DNA of 38,407 bases from Myxococcota bacterium. GTDB taxonomy: Bacteria > Myxococcota_A > Bradymonadia > UBA7976 > UBA1532. Positions 1 to 8,273 of this stretch are shown one piece after another. The notes below the pieces were generated by a model. The model did no database searches and was not told where the DNA came from. It worked only from the letters and a program-made list of their open reading frames with translations. Made by a program: the position numbers and the translations under genes. Numbering within the stretch: position 1 is the first letter of the stretch; each line of letters begins with the position of its first letter. The stretch lies in NCBI GenBank assembly GCA_023150895.1, contig JAKLJY010000080.1, positions 1-38,407 of the forward strand, given 5' to 3'.

Positions 1-388
1 GGCCCCGCGTGAACCCGTCCGCGTCGAGGCCCAGTGCCACGCGAAGGCCCAGCACGCCGCGCTTGCAGTCGCTGCAGACGAAGTAGGGCGATGGCACTTC
101 GGTCGGCTGGCCCGTGAGTACCGTCCGCACCGTGCACGGCCGCATCTGCTTGAAGCGCGCGGGCTTCCCGCACTCCGGGCAGTCGCACCGACGAGTCGCG
201 GCCTGTTGTCGCGCCAGCTCGCGAACAAGCCCTCCGACCACCACCTCTCCGGCGGCCAACCAGGCCGCCCGAAACTCCTGGTCCAGAGCTGCCGCGTCAC
301 CGGCGGTCGCCAGCTTCCCCGCCAGCTCCGATACCACTCGCTGGGCCGCCCTCGCAGCCGTGTTGCTCAGCGCCTCCAGGTCGAACAT
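1..388 (-). CDS. N-terminal part of an ISKra4-like transposase / zinc-ribbon protein (runs off window)
   Basis: An open frame starts with ATG at 388 and reads without a stop through the left edge, giving about 129 residues. The start has a strong ribosome binding site, GGAGGAG, about five bases upstream on the minus strand. The protein begins with an alpha-helical, Ala-rich stretch, followed by a Cys cluster (CDCPECGK) and a second pair (CSDC) about 35 residues later. The last visible part reads LGLRVALGLDADGFTRG. A zinc ribbon followed by an ALGL-type stretch is how I remember N-terminal regions of ISKra4-family transposases. The catalytic part would lie outside the window, so the family call is a recognition, not a proof. 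The alternative is an uncharacterised zinc-ribbon protein. No terminal inverted repeat or target duplication could be assigned with confidence. Confidence 0.6.
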   Translation of the reverse strand, partial: MFDLEALSNTAARAAQRVVSELAGKLATAGDAAALDQEFRAAWLAAGEVVVGGLVRELARQQAATRRCDCPECGKPARFKQMRPCTVRTVLTGQPTEVPSPYFVCSDCKRGVLGLRVALGLDADGFTRG

Positions 389-398
389 GCTCTCCTCC

Positions 399-462
399 GC
401 GATGTACCTCGCGCCCGGCAAGGCGCAAGAGCCGTTTCGGTTTGGTCTCGGAGGTACATCGC
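399..462 (-). promoter_or_regulatory. Stem-loop abutting the ribosome binding site of the left-edge gene
   Basis: A perfect 12-base inverted repeat has arms GCGATGTACCTC (399-410) and GAGGTACATCGC (451-462), separated by 40 bases. On the minus strand the second arm ends directly beside the GGAGGAG ribosome binding site of the gene starting at 388. In a transcript this would be a 12-bp stem in the 5' leader. It could limit translation of read-through messages, as many insertion sequences do, or it could be a DNA operator. The role is inferred. Confidence 0.45.
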
Positions 463-463
463 T

Positions 464-484
464 TTGAATTCGCCCGGAATTCAA
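464..484. repeat. Perfect 8-base inverted repeat in the spacer before pilB
   Basis: The arms TTGAATTC (464-471) and GAATTCAA (477-484) flank a five-base GC loop. It is AT-rich in a very GC-rich region and lies between the divergent left-edge gene and pilB. A dimeric regulator site or an element end are both possible. A further 7-base inverted repeat, GTTACGG / CCGTAAC, lies at 488-494 and 516-522. Confidence 0.35.
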
Positions 485-577
485 CACGTTACGGGGACCG
501 CGTGCACCCGGGCTGCCGTAACCCCGCGAAAACAGGCGGAAGATCAGACGGCGGACGCGCCCGCGCGCCGCCGTCGA

Positions 578-609
578 TTGACACTGGTCGGGCGGGGCTC
601 GAATATAGC
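578..609 (+). promoter_or_regulatory. Candidate sigma70-type promoter of the pil operon
   Basis: A perfect TTGACA lies at 578-583. It is followed by AATATA at 602-607 (18-base spacer) or TATAGC at 604-609 (20-base spacer). This is the only AT-rich pair of this kind in the 292-base spacer, and it sits about 70 bases before the pilB start. The -10 element is imperfect and its spacing is on the long side. Confidence 0.45.
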
Positions 610-680
610 GCCCGTTCCCGTCCAATCCACCGGAGCTGGCCGGCCGCCCCCGAACCTCGCTTCGCACGACAGAGAGCGCA

Positions 681-2378
681 ATGTCCGAACACCGTCTCGG
701 CGAACTCCTCATCCGCGAGAACCTCATCACGCTCGTCCAGCTCAAGGACGCGGACGAGACGCGGCGCAAGACCGGCGAGAAGCTCGGCTACACGCTGACG
801 AAGCTCGGCTTCATCGGCGAGCGCGACCTCACCAGCTTCCTGAGCAAGCAGTACGGCGTTCCGTCGATCAACCTGAACGAGTTCGAGATCGACGCCGAGG
901 TCATCAAACTCGTCCCGCGCGAGATGGCGCAGCAGCACCAGGTCATTCCGGTGCAGCGGGCGGGCAACGCGCTGATCGTCGCAATGGCCGACCCGTCGAA
1001 CCTGCACGCCATCGACGACGTGAAGTTCCTCACCGGCTACAACATCGAGCCCGTCGTCGCCAGCGAAGAGGCCATCCGCAACGCGATCGAGCGCTACTAC
1101 GCGCAGAAATCGAACATCGCCGCGCTGATGGAGCAGTTCGAGGAGGAGCAGGTCGAGGTCGCCGAGCAGGAGCAGGACGAGGACGTCCTCGATCTCGAGC
1201 GTTCGAGTGAAGAGGCCCCGGTCGTGCGCCTGGTGAACATGGTGCTCGTCGAGGCCATCAAACGCGGCGCTTCGGACATTCACATCGAACCCTACGAGAA
1301 GTCGTTCCGGGTCCGGTACCGCATCGACGGCGTGCTCTACGAGATCCTCAACCCGCCGATGAAGCTGCGCAACGCGATCATCAGCCGCGTGAAGATCATG
1401 TCCAACATGGACATCGCCGAGCGCCGCCTGCCGCAGGACGGCCGCATCAAGATCAAGCTCGGCGGCGGACGCGAGATGGACTTCCGCGTCAGCGTGATGC
1501 CCACGCTGTTCGGCGAGAAGATCGTGTTGCGGCTCCTCGACAAGAGCAACCTGCAGCTCGACATGACCAAGCTCGGCTTCGAAGAGGCGTCGCTCGCCAA
1601 GTTCAAGGACGCCATCCACAAACCGTACGGCATGGTGCTGGTCACCGGGCCGACGGGTTCCGGCAAGACGACGACGCTCTACTCGGCCCTCTCGGAGCTC
1701 AACAAGACGAGCGAGAACATCTCCACGGCCGAGGACCCGGTCGAGTTCAACCTGCCCGGCATCAATCAGTGCCAGATGAACGACTCCATCGGCCTGAACT
1801 TCGCGGCGGCCCTCCGGTGCTTCCTCCGTCAGGACCCGGACATCATCATGGTGGGCGAGATTCGCGACTTCGAGACGGCCGAAATCGGCGTCAAGGCGGC
1901 GCTCACGGGCCACCTCGTGCTGTCGACGCTGCACACCAACGACGCCCCGTCGACGGTCCACCGCCTCCTGAACATGGGTGTCGAGCCGTTCCTCGTGACC
2001 GCCTCGGTCAACGCCATCGTTGCGCAGCGGCTGGCCCGCAAGATCTGCAACGAGTGCAAGGAGCCCTTCAAGGTGCCGCCGCAGTCGCTCGTCGAGCTCG
2101 GTGTGCCGCCGGACAAGGCCGCCAAGGTCACGGTCTACAAGGGCACGGGCTGCCGGAATTGCAACGACACCGGGTACAAGGGCCGCGTGGCGCTCTACGA
2201 GGTCATGGTGCTCAACGACGAGCTCAAAGACTTCATCCTCCAGGGGGTTTCGAGCGTCGAGCTGAAGCGCGAAGCCGTCCGCCTGGGGATGAAAACGTTG
2301 CGGCAGGCGGCGTTGACGAAGCTCCTCGACGGTGTCACGACCATCGATGAGGTCGTGCGCAACTCGGCGGCGGACTGA
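681..2378 (+). CDS. pilB: Type IV pilus extension ATPase PilB
   Basis: PilB is the cytoplasmic hexameric ATPase that drives pilin polymerisation on the inner-membrane platform. The 565-residue protein has the usual length. An N-terminal MshEN/T2SSE_N domain covers about residues 1-150. An Asp/Glu-rich linker precedes the secretion-ATPase core. The Walker A motif GPTGSGKT is at residues 323-330, the Asp box reads AEDPVEF, the Walker B region contains IIMVGEIRDFETAE, and the His box is STLHTNDAPSTVHRL. The C-terminal part has the zinc-binding tetracysteine CNEC (456-459) and CRNC (491-494), a hallmark of PilB/GspE ATPases and absent from PilT. It is followed seven bases later by pilT and heads the block pilB-pilT-pilC-pilS-pilR-pilA. 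The start is preceded by a GAGAG ribosome binding site. Confidence 0.97.
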   Translation: MSEHRLGELLIRENLITLVQLKDADETRRKTGEKLGYTLTKLGFIGERDLTSFLSKQYGVPSINLNEFEIDAEVIKLVPREMAQQHQVIPVQRAGNALIVAMADPSNLHAIDDVKFLTGYNIEPVVASEEAIRNAIERYYAQKSNIAALMEQFEEEQVEVAEQEQDEDVLDLERSSEEAPVVRLVNMVLVEAIKRGASDIHIEPYEKSFRVRYRIDGVLYEILNPPMKLRNAIISRVKIMSNMDIAERRLPQDGRIKIKLGGGREMDFRVSVMPTLFGEKIVLRLLDKSNLQLDMTKLGFEEASLAKFKDAIHKPYGMVLVTGPTGSGKTTTLYSALSELNKTSENISTAEDPVEFNLPGINQCQMNDSIGLNFAAALRCFLRQDPDIIMVGEIRDFETAEIGVKAALTGHLVLSTLHTNDAPSTVHRLLNMGVEPFLVTASVNAIVAQRLARKICNECKEPFKVPPQSLVELGVPPDKAAKVTVYKGTGCRNCNDTGYKGRVALYEVMVLNDELKDFILQGVSSVELKREAVRLGMKTLRQAALTKLLDGVTTIDEVVRNSAAD

Positions 2379-2385
2379 CCCGGAC

Positions 2386-3468
2386 ATGGCGAACCTGCAT
2401 CAGCTCCTCAAGGTCATGGTCGAGAAGGGCGCGAGCGACCTGCACATCACCTGCGGCTCACCGCCGCAGCTGCGGATCGACGGCCACCTCATCCCCCTGA
2501 AGACCGCCCCGCTCTCCCGCGAGGATACCCAGCAGCTCTGCTACTCGTTTCTGACCGAGTCGCAGAAGCACAAGTTCGAGGAGACCAACGAGCTCGACCT
2601 GAGCTTCGGCGTGAAGGGCATGAGCCGCTTCCGCGCCAATCTCTTCATGCAGCGCGGGGCCGTCGCCGCGACCTTCCGGGTCATCCCGGTCAAGATCCAC
2701 ACCTTCGAAGAACTCGGTCTCCCGGGCGTCATCGGCGAGATGACCCACAAGACGAAGGGCCTCATCCTCGTCACCGGGCCGACGGGCTCGGGCAAGTCGA
2801 CGACGCTCGCGGCGATGGTCGACAAGATCAACGCGGAGAAGCACTACCACATCCTGACGATCGAGGACCCGATCGAGTACTTGCATCCGCACAAGAGCTC
2901 GATCGTCAACCAGCGCGAAATCGGCAGCGACACGTCGGATTTCAAGACGGCGCTCAAGTACGTCCTGCGCCAGGATCCGGACGTCGTGCTCGTCGGCGAG
3001 ATGCGCGACCTCGAAACGGTCGAGGCCGCCTTGACGATCAGCGAGACGGGCCACCTGTGCATGGCGACGCTGCACACCAACGGTGCCGTTCAGGCCATCC
3101 ACCGGATCGTCGACCTCTTTCCGCCGCACCAGCAGTCGCAGATCCGGGCCCAGCTCAGCTTCACCCTCGAGGCCGTCGTCGCTCAGCAGCTCATCATGCG
3201 GGCCTCCGGCGTCGGCCGCGCGCTCGCCTGCGAGGTCATGATCCCCACCCCGGCGATCCGGAACCTGATGCGCGAGGACAAGATCCACCAGATCTACAGC
3301 CAGATGCAGGTCGGTCAGGCCCGATTCGGCATGCAGACGATGAACCAGTCGCTGCTCGGCCTCTATCAGCGCGGGGAGATCACCCTCGAGGACGCCCTCG
3401 CCCACTCGAACGACGTCGACGAGATGCGCACCATGCTCGCCGGCGGCAGCACGGCCAGCGCGCGTTGA
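2386..3468 (+). CDS. pilT: Type IV pilus retraction ATPase PilT
   Basis: PilT is the hexameric ATPase that depolymerises the pilus and powers twitching motility. The frame is open further upstream (to 2332), but that start would overlap the end of pilB. The ATG at 2386 gives MANLHQLLKVMVEKGASDLHI, the typical PilT beginning, and a normal 360-residue length. The Walker A motif GPTGSGKS is at residues 131-138. The Asp box EDPIEYLH, the Walker B region VLVGEMRDLETVEAALT and the His box MATLHTNGAVQAIHRI follow. Near the C-terminus is TPAIRNLMRE, close to the AIRNLIRE motif required for PilT retraction. It lacks the tetracysteine of PilB. It lies seven bases after pilB and seven before the next gene, so it is probably co-transcribed. 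Confidence 0.97.
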   Translation: MANLHQLLKVMVEKGASDLHITCGSPPQLRIDGHLIPLKTAPLSREDTQQLCYSFLTESQKHKFEETNELDLSFGVKGMSRFRANLFMQRGAVAATFRVIPVKIHTFEELGLPGVIGEMTHKTKGLILVTGPTGSGKSTTLAAMVDKINAEKHYHILTIEDPIEYLHPHKSSIVNQREIGSDTSDFKTALKYVLRQDPDVVLVGEMRDLETVEAALTISETGHLCMATLHTNGAVQAIHRIVDLFPPHQQSQIRAQLSFTLEAVVAQQLIMRASGVGRALACEVMIPTPAIRNLMREDKIHQIYSQMQVGQARFGMQTMNQSLLGLYQRGEITLEDALAHSNDVDEMRTMLAGGSTASAR

Positions 3469-3475
3469 CCCCCTG

Positions 3476-5176
3476 ATGATCCGACGCTTCCTCGAAGGGT
3501 CCGAGGCCCGGCGGGCCTTCATGATCTTCCTCGTCTCGGTGGTCTTCTGGTCGCCGGCGCTTTTCGGCGACTTCGTCTGGGACGACGTCAACAACCTGGT
3601 CGACGCGCCACTTCTGCGCGGCTGGCCGGCCATCGTCGAGAGCTTCCGCCACGACGCGATGTGGTCGGCCCGCATGAACGCGGCGGCCATCGGGACCTAC
3701 CGGCCGATTTCACTGGCCTCGTTCGTGGTGGACTACCAGATCTTCGGCGGGTCGTCCTTCGGGTACCACCTGACCAGCATTCTGTGGCACGGCCTCGCGT
3801 CGATGGTCGTGTACCACGTTCTGCGTCGTTTCCTGGACGTCCTTCCGGCCGCCGCGGCGACGCTCCTCTGGGGCATGGTGCCGACGAACGCCGAAGCCGT
3901 CGCCTGGATCAACGGACGCTCGGAGATCTTCGCGCTGCTCTTCGGCGGGCTCGGCGTCCTGGTGGCGACCTCCGGTCGGTCTTTCATCGTCCGGGCGCTC
4001 GGCGCCGCCCCGCTGCTTCTCGCCGGCATGCTCGGCAAGGAGTCCGGGGTGGTCTTCTGCGCCGTCGCCGTGCTGCTCGGGACGGAGCTGCGCCATCGCA
4101 CTTCGGCTCGCGCCGGGCTCTGGCTGCGCAGCTTCGACTTCGCGAGCCTCGTCGCGGGGCTGCTGGCGCTCGGCGGCTATCTGTACATCCGCCATCTCGT
4201 TTTCGGCGGCCATCCGCTCCCCGGGGCGACGGAGAAGATGTCCACGCCGGCGGAGATCGCCCATGTCCTCTCGCAGTCGGCGTCGATCATCGTCCGGTGC
4301 TTCGAGACGGTCGCCGTGCCGACCCGCATTTCGGTCGGTTATCTGTATCTCTGGGCCAAGAACCTGACGATGATCGACCTGGTCGTCGCCTGGAGCATGC
4401 TCGTCGCCGCGCTCGCGGGTCTCGGCGCGATCTGGTGGCGGGGGCATCGCCTCCCGGTCCTGCTGCTCGCCTGGTGGGCGATCTCGATTGCGCCGGTCCT
4501 CATCCTCGTCGGTCGTGACTGGCCGGGCCTTTCGCGCTGGCTCTACATGGGCGGTCCCGGCCTCGTCGCCGGCGTGATGCTCATCGTTCAGCGTGCCCCC
4601 TGGGCCAGGCTCGCACCGGTCGTCGGTGTCGTGTACGCCGCGGTCTTCACCGTGCAGGCGCAGCGCAGCATCATGGTCTGGTACGACTCGGGCACCCTCT
4701 TCGAGCGCATGATCGTCGAGGAACCCGGGGAGCGGTTCGGGTACCTGAGCCTGGCGTGGTACTACCTGCGCGTCGAGCGCTACGCCGAGTCCGAGGCCAT
4801 GGCGCGCAAGGTCCTCGAGGTCGGTCCGCGCGGCCACGACCCGATGGCGTTCCTGGTGGCGTCGATCGCCGCGCAGAACCGCTGCGACGAGGCGCGCAAG
4901 ACGATCTACGAGCCCAACCCCATGGCCACCCGCCCGGCGTGGATGATGTATGCGGTGGGGTCGTGTTTCAGCCGTGCCGAGCGCCCCATGGACGCGCTGG
5001 CCATGTACAAGGACTGCGCCGCCGCCGACAAGGGTTGCGCGGCGACGGCCAAGGCGCACGAAGACCAGATGGCGGCGAAGAGCGAGGCGCCGAGCGGGCC
5101 GCCGAGCGGGCCGCCGACCACGGCGTCCGGCGCAGCCGAAGGCGACCCGCTCTTCGAGGCCAACGAGCTCGAGTAG
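3476..5176 (+). CDS. TMTC-like GT-C membrane protein with C-terminal TPR region, inserted between pilT and pilC
   Basis: This 566-residue protein has about ten hydrophobic segments. The first external loop contains GDFVWDDVNNLVDAP, with the DD motif expected of GT-C glycosyltransferases. YRPISLASFVVDYQIFG and FGYHLTSILWHGL follow, as in the TMTC / DUF1736-type family. After the last membrane segment (about residue 400) comes a TPR-like region (YLSLAWYYLRVERYAESEAM) with a few Cys, then a low-complexity tail rich in PPSGPP. GT-C enzymes transfer sugars from polyprenyl phosphate donors outside the inner membrane. A gene for one within a pilus operon suggests glycosylation of pilin or of another surface protein, but the substrate is not shown by the sequence. 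It starts seven bases after pilT. The 109-base gap before pilC holds no gene. Confidence 0.75.
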   Translation: MIRRFLEGSEARRAFMIFLVSVVFWSPALFGDFVWDDVNNLVDAPLLRGWPAIVESFRHDAMWSARMNAAAIGTYRPISLASFVVDYQIFGGSSFGYHLTSILWHGLASMVVYHVLRRFLDVLPAAAATLLWGMVPTNAEAVAWINGRSEIFALLFGGLGVLVATSGRSFIVRALGAAPLLLAGMLGKESGVVFCAVAVLLGTELRHRTSARAGLWLRSFDFASLVAGLLALGGYLYIRHLVFGGHPLPGATEKMSTPAEIAHVLSQSASIIVRCFETVAVPTRISVGYLYLWAKNLTMIDLVVAWSMLVAALAGLGAIWWRGHRLPVLLLAWWAISIAPVLILVGRDWPGLSRWLYMGGPGLVAGVMLIVQRAPWARLAPVVGVVYAAVFTVQAQRSIMVWYDSGTLFERMIVEEPGERFGYLSLAWYYLRVERYAESEAMARKVLEVGPRGHDPMAFLVASIAAQNRCDEARKTIYEPNPMATRPAWMMYAVGSCFSRAERPMDALAMYKDCAAADKGCAATAKAHEDQMAAKSEAPSGPPSGPPTTASGAAEGDPLFEANELE

Positions 5177-5285
5177 CCCCCCCGGCACCCGGTGCCGACT
5201 CGCACCCGCCGTCGGCGCGCAGGTTGCGGTCCCGCGCGGCTGGGCATAAGCTCACCGCGTCGACAATCTGCTGGGGGATGCGCGC

Positions 5286-6494
5286 ATGGCCGAGTGGGTT
5301 TGGGAAGGCCGCACGCGGACCGGAGAGGTCCGCAAGGGCGTCATGGAAGCCGACGCCGAGCGCGACGTGCTCATCAAGCTGCGGCAGCAGAACATCCAGC
5401 CGAGCCGCGTCAAGAAGAAGGGCCGCGCGATCAACCTGCCCACGTTCGGCGGCAGCGTCGGCGCCTCGGAGCTCGTCGTCTTCGTGCGGCAGTTCGCGAC
5501 CATGATCGACGCCGGCCTGCCCCTCGTGCAGTGCCTGGACATCCTGGGCACGCAGGAGCCGAACAAGACGTTCAAGAAGGTCATCCTCGACGTGAAGTCC
5601 AGCGTCGAGGGCGGCGCGACGTTCGCCGACTCGCTGAAGCGCCACCCCGCCGTCTTCGACAACCTCTTCGTGAACCTGGTGGCCGCCGGCGAGATCGGCG
5701 GCATCCTCGACACGATCCTGAACCGTCTCGCCACCTACATCGAGAAGAACGTCAAGCTCGTGCGCCAGGTGAAGGGCGCGATGACGTATCCGATCGGCAT
5801 TCTCGTCGTTGCCATCGGCGTCGTGGCGGCGTTGTTGAAGTACGTGATCCCGACGTTCGAGAAGATGTTCGCCGACATGGGCGGGGCCAAGCTGCCGGCG
5901 ATCACGCAGTTCGTGATCGGGGCGTCGCACTGGTTCCAGGAGTATTTTTTCTTCATCGTCGGTGGTTTCATCGCGTTCATCTGGCTCGCCCGCCGCTTCT
6001 ACCGCAGCGCCCGCGGGCGCGACATCGTCGACACCACCCTGCTCAAGTTGCCGATCTTCGGCCCGCTCCTGCGCAAGGTCGCCGTCGCCAAGTTCACCCG
6101 CACGCTCGGCACCATGATCGCTTCGGGCGTGCCCATCCTCGACGGCCTCGAAATCGTCGCGAAGTCCGCGGGCAATACCGTGATCGAACGGGCGATCTAC
6201 TTCGTCCGCGACAAGATCAGCGAGGGCAGCAACATGGCCGAGCCCCTCGCCAAGACCAACGTCTTCCCGTCGATGGTCGTGCAGATGATCGCCGTCGGCG
6301 AGAGCACCGGCGCCATGGACACGATGCTCCAGAAGATCGCCGACTTCTACGAGGACGAGGTCGAGGTGGCGGTCAACAGCCTGACGAAGTTGCTCGAGCC
6401 GCTGATGATGGTCTTCATCGGTGGCATCGTCGGCACCGTGCTCATCGCAATGTACATGCCCATCTTCGAGGTGGCCGGCAACGTCAAGACCTGA
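5286..6494 (+). CDS. pilC: Type IV pilus inner-membrane platform protein PilC
   Basis: PilC is the polytopic inner-membrane protein on which PilB and PilT act. The 402-residue length is typical. The N-terminal cytoplasmic part begins AEWVWEGRTRTGEVRKG, and two T2SSF domains follow. The first contains FVRQFATMIDAGLPLVQCL, the second FTRTLGTMIASGVPILDGL, and each is followed by a VNLVAAGE or MIAVGESTG motif typical of the GspF/PilC fold. Membrane segments lie at about residues 165-188, 220-240 and 370-395. The ATG at 5286 has a GGGGGA ribosome binding site. pilS starts nine bases after the stop. Confidence 0.96.
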   Translation: MAEWVWEGRTRTGEVRKGVMEADAERDVLIKLRQQNIQPSRVKKKGRAINLPTFGGSVGASELVVFVRQFATMIDAGLPLVQCLDILGTQEPNKTFKKVILDVKSSVEGGATFADSLKRHPAVFDNLFVNLVAAGEIGGILDTILNRLATYIEKNVKLVRQVKGAMTYPIGILVVAIGVVAALLKYVIPTFEKMFADMGGAKLPAITQFVIGASHWFQEYFFFIVGGFIAFIWLARRFYRSARGRDIVDTTLLKLPIFGPLLRKVAVAKFTRTLGTMIASGVPILDGLEIVAKSAGNTVIERAIYFVRDKISEGSNMAEPLAKTNVFPSMVVQMIAVGESTGAMDTMLQKIADFYEDEVEVAVNSLTKLLEPLMMVFIGGIVGTVLIAMYMPIFEVAGNVKT

Positions 6495-6503
6495 CGGGGT
6501 CAC

Positions 6504-8273
6504 GTGCTTCGTCGCCTCTTGCCCGCCGACGCCCCCGCGGGCGGCATGACCTCGATCGAGCCGGAGATCGTCGGCAAGATCCAGTGGCTCATGTTGTTCC
6601 GCGTGGCGATGATCACGGTCCTCCTCGGATCGACGCTCATCGTCAACGCCTCGAGCGAGGAGCCCTTCGCCGACGCCGGATCGTTGGCGCTGCTCGGCCT
6701 CATCGTCGGAACGTACCTGCTGACGATCGGGTACGCGATCCTGCTGCCGCGGCTCCGCGCGCACACGACGTTCGCGTACGTTCAGCTTCTCGGCGATCAG
6801 ATGACCACCCTGGCGCTCGTGCTGCTGACGGGCGGTGTCGAGAGCGTCTTCAACTTCATGCTGGCCCTGACCGTCATGAACGGGGCCATTCTGCTGTTTC
6901 GCAAGGGCGCCTGGGCGGCGGCCATCGTCTCCGTCGGGCTCATCGTGTTCATCGCGGCCCGGGACTGGGTCCTCGTACCGTCCGCGACGTCGACCCCGGC
7001 CGCCGTGCGGGCGCTCGTGCAGTGGGGGGTGACCAACGTCAGCGCCGTGCTGCTCGTCGCCCTGCTGGCCGGATACCTGAGCGAGCTGCTGCAGGCGGCG
7101 GGCCAGCGAATTCGAAGCCAGTCCGTCGACCTCGAACAGTTGCGGACCCTGAACCAGCACATTCTCTCGAGTCTGCAGTCCGGTCTCCTGAGCCACACCT
7201 TCGACGGGCGCGTCATCTACTTCAATCAGGCGGCCGAGCGGATCACCGGGCTGCGGGCCGACGACGTCCTCTTTCACGACGTCCGCCGGGTCTTCGGTCG
7301 GCTGCCGATGCAAAGCCCCGAACGGTCGGCCGGTCTGTCGCCGGTCGACACCCCCGCGCGTGACACGGGGGCGGCGCTGAGCCGCTGGGAAGAGGTCTTC
7401 GAGCGTCCCGACGGTCAGACCCGGATTCTGGGGATGAGCCGGTCGCCGCTCGTCGACCCCGACGGGACGCAGCACGGTGCGGTCATCGTTTTTCAGGACC
7501 TGACGCCGCTGCGGCAGCTCGAACAGCAGATTCGCCGCAGCGAGAAGTTCGCGGCGATTGGCAAGATGGCCGCCGGCATCGCCCATGAAATCCGCAACCC
7601 CCTCGCCAGCATCAGCGGCAGCATCCAGATGCTTCAGCGGACACAGGCGATGGACGCCACGAACAAGCGCCTGATGGACATCGTCACGCGCGAGATCGAC
7701 CGCCTCAACGCGCTCATCACGGATTTCCTCAAGTTCGCGCGGCCGGCCCCACCTGAGCTCGCGCGCGTCCGCCTCGCGCAGCTCTTGCATGAGGTCGTCG
7801 AGGTCTTCCGCTACATGCAGACGCAGTCCGAAGGCGGCCCGCGGTACGACGTCGACGTCCAGATCGGCGAGTCCATCGAGGTGGTCGTCGATCCGCGCCA
7901 GATCAAACAGGTTCTCTGGAACCTCCTCAACAATGCCATCGAGGCCATGCCCCAGGGCGGCCTGGTGCAGGTCTCGGGTACGGCGGTCGGACCGTCGGGG
8001 GCCCCCGACGAGTTCGTCGAACTGAAGATCTCGGACCCCGGGGTCGGTATCCCCGCCGAACACCTCGGCCGCATCTTCGACCCGTTCTTCACGACGAAGT
8101 CACGCGGCAGCGGCCTCGGTCTCGCGCTCGTTCATCGCATCATCGAAGAGCATGGCGGGCAGATCGACGTGACCTCGGAGCCCGATCGGGGTACGACGTT
8201 CACCCTGCGGCTCCCGTCCGTCGGACGGCCGCCCCTCCCCCGCCAGGGATCGCCCTCGGAGAGCCTGCCATGA
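6504..8273 (+). CDS. pilS: Membrane sensor histidine kinase PilS
   Basis: PilS is the sensor kinase that phosphorylates PilR. The N-terminus carries six predicted membrane helices (about residues 25-200). A PAS-like region follows (SLQSGLLSHTFDGRVIYFNQAAERITG). The HisKA box AAGIAHEIRNPLASISGSI has the phospho-acceptor His at 361. The ATPase domain shows NLLNNAIEAMP and a G2 loop (SRGSGLGLALVHRIIEEHGG). The best-fitting start is GTG at 6504, giving 589 residues. An ATG at 6546 (MTSIEP) is a real alternative and would not change the domains. The stop overlaps the pilR start as ATGA, so the two are probably translationally coupled. The NtrB-like PAS/HisKA arrangement matches PilS proteins. Confidence 0.93.
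   Translation: MLRRLLPADAPAGGMTSIEPEIVGKIQWLMLFRVAMITVLLGSTLIVNASSEEPFADAGSLALLGLIVGTYLLTIGYAILLPRLRAHTTFAYVQLLGDQMTTLALVLLTGGVESVFNFMLALTVMNGAILLFRKGAWAAAIVSVGLIVFIAARDWVLVPSATSTPAAVRALVQWGVTNVSAVLLVALLAGYLSELLQAAGQRIRSQSVDLEQLRTLNQHILSSLQSGLLSHTFDGRVIYFNQAAERITGLRADDVLFHDVRRVFGRLPMQSPERSAGLSPVDTPARDTGAALSRWEEVFERPDGQTRILGMSRSPLVDPDGTQHGAVIVFQDLTPLRQLEQQIRRSEKFAAIGKMAAGIAHEIRNPLASISGSIQMLQRTQAMDATNKRLMDIVTREIDRLNALITDFLKFARPAPPELARVRLAQLLHEVVEVFRYMQTQSEGGPRYDVDVQIGESIEVVVDPRQIKQVLWNLLNNAIEAMPQGGLVQVSGTAVGPSGAPDEFVELKISDPGVGIPAEHLGRIFDPFFTTKSRGSGLGLALVHRIIEEHGGQIDVTSEPDRGTTFTLRLPSVGRPPLPRQGSPSESLP

Noticed and set aside
489-2387. Long minus-strand frame (632 codons) opposite pilB
   Set aside because: pilB is certain on the plus strand; the antisense frame has Asp/Leu/Val-rich composition typical of shadows in GC-rich codon usage.
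5162-5176. Identical ending NELE-stop in the GT-C protein and in PilA (11061-11075)
   Set aside because: The codon string GAG CTC GAG is common in this genome (for example near 36726 and 36780), so a shared tag is not supported.
4968-8063. Minus-strand frame of 1031 codons opposite pilC and pilS
   Set aside because: It is antisense to two well-recognised genes and shows no domain.
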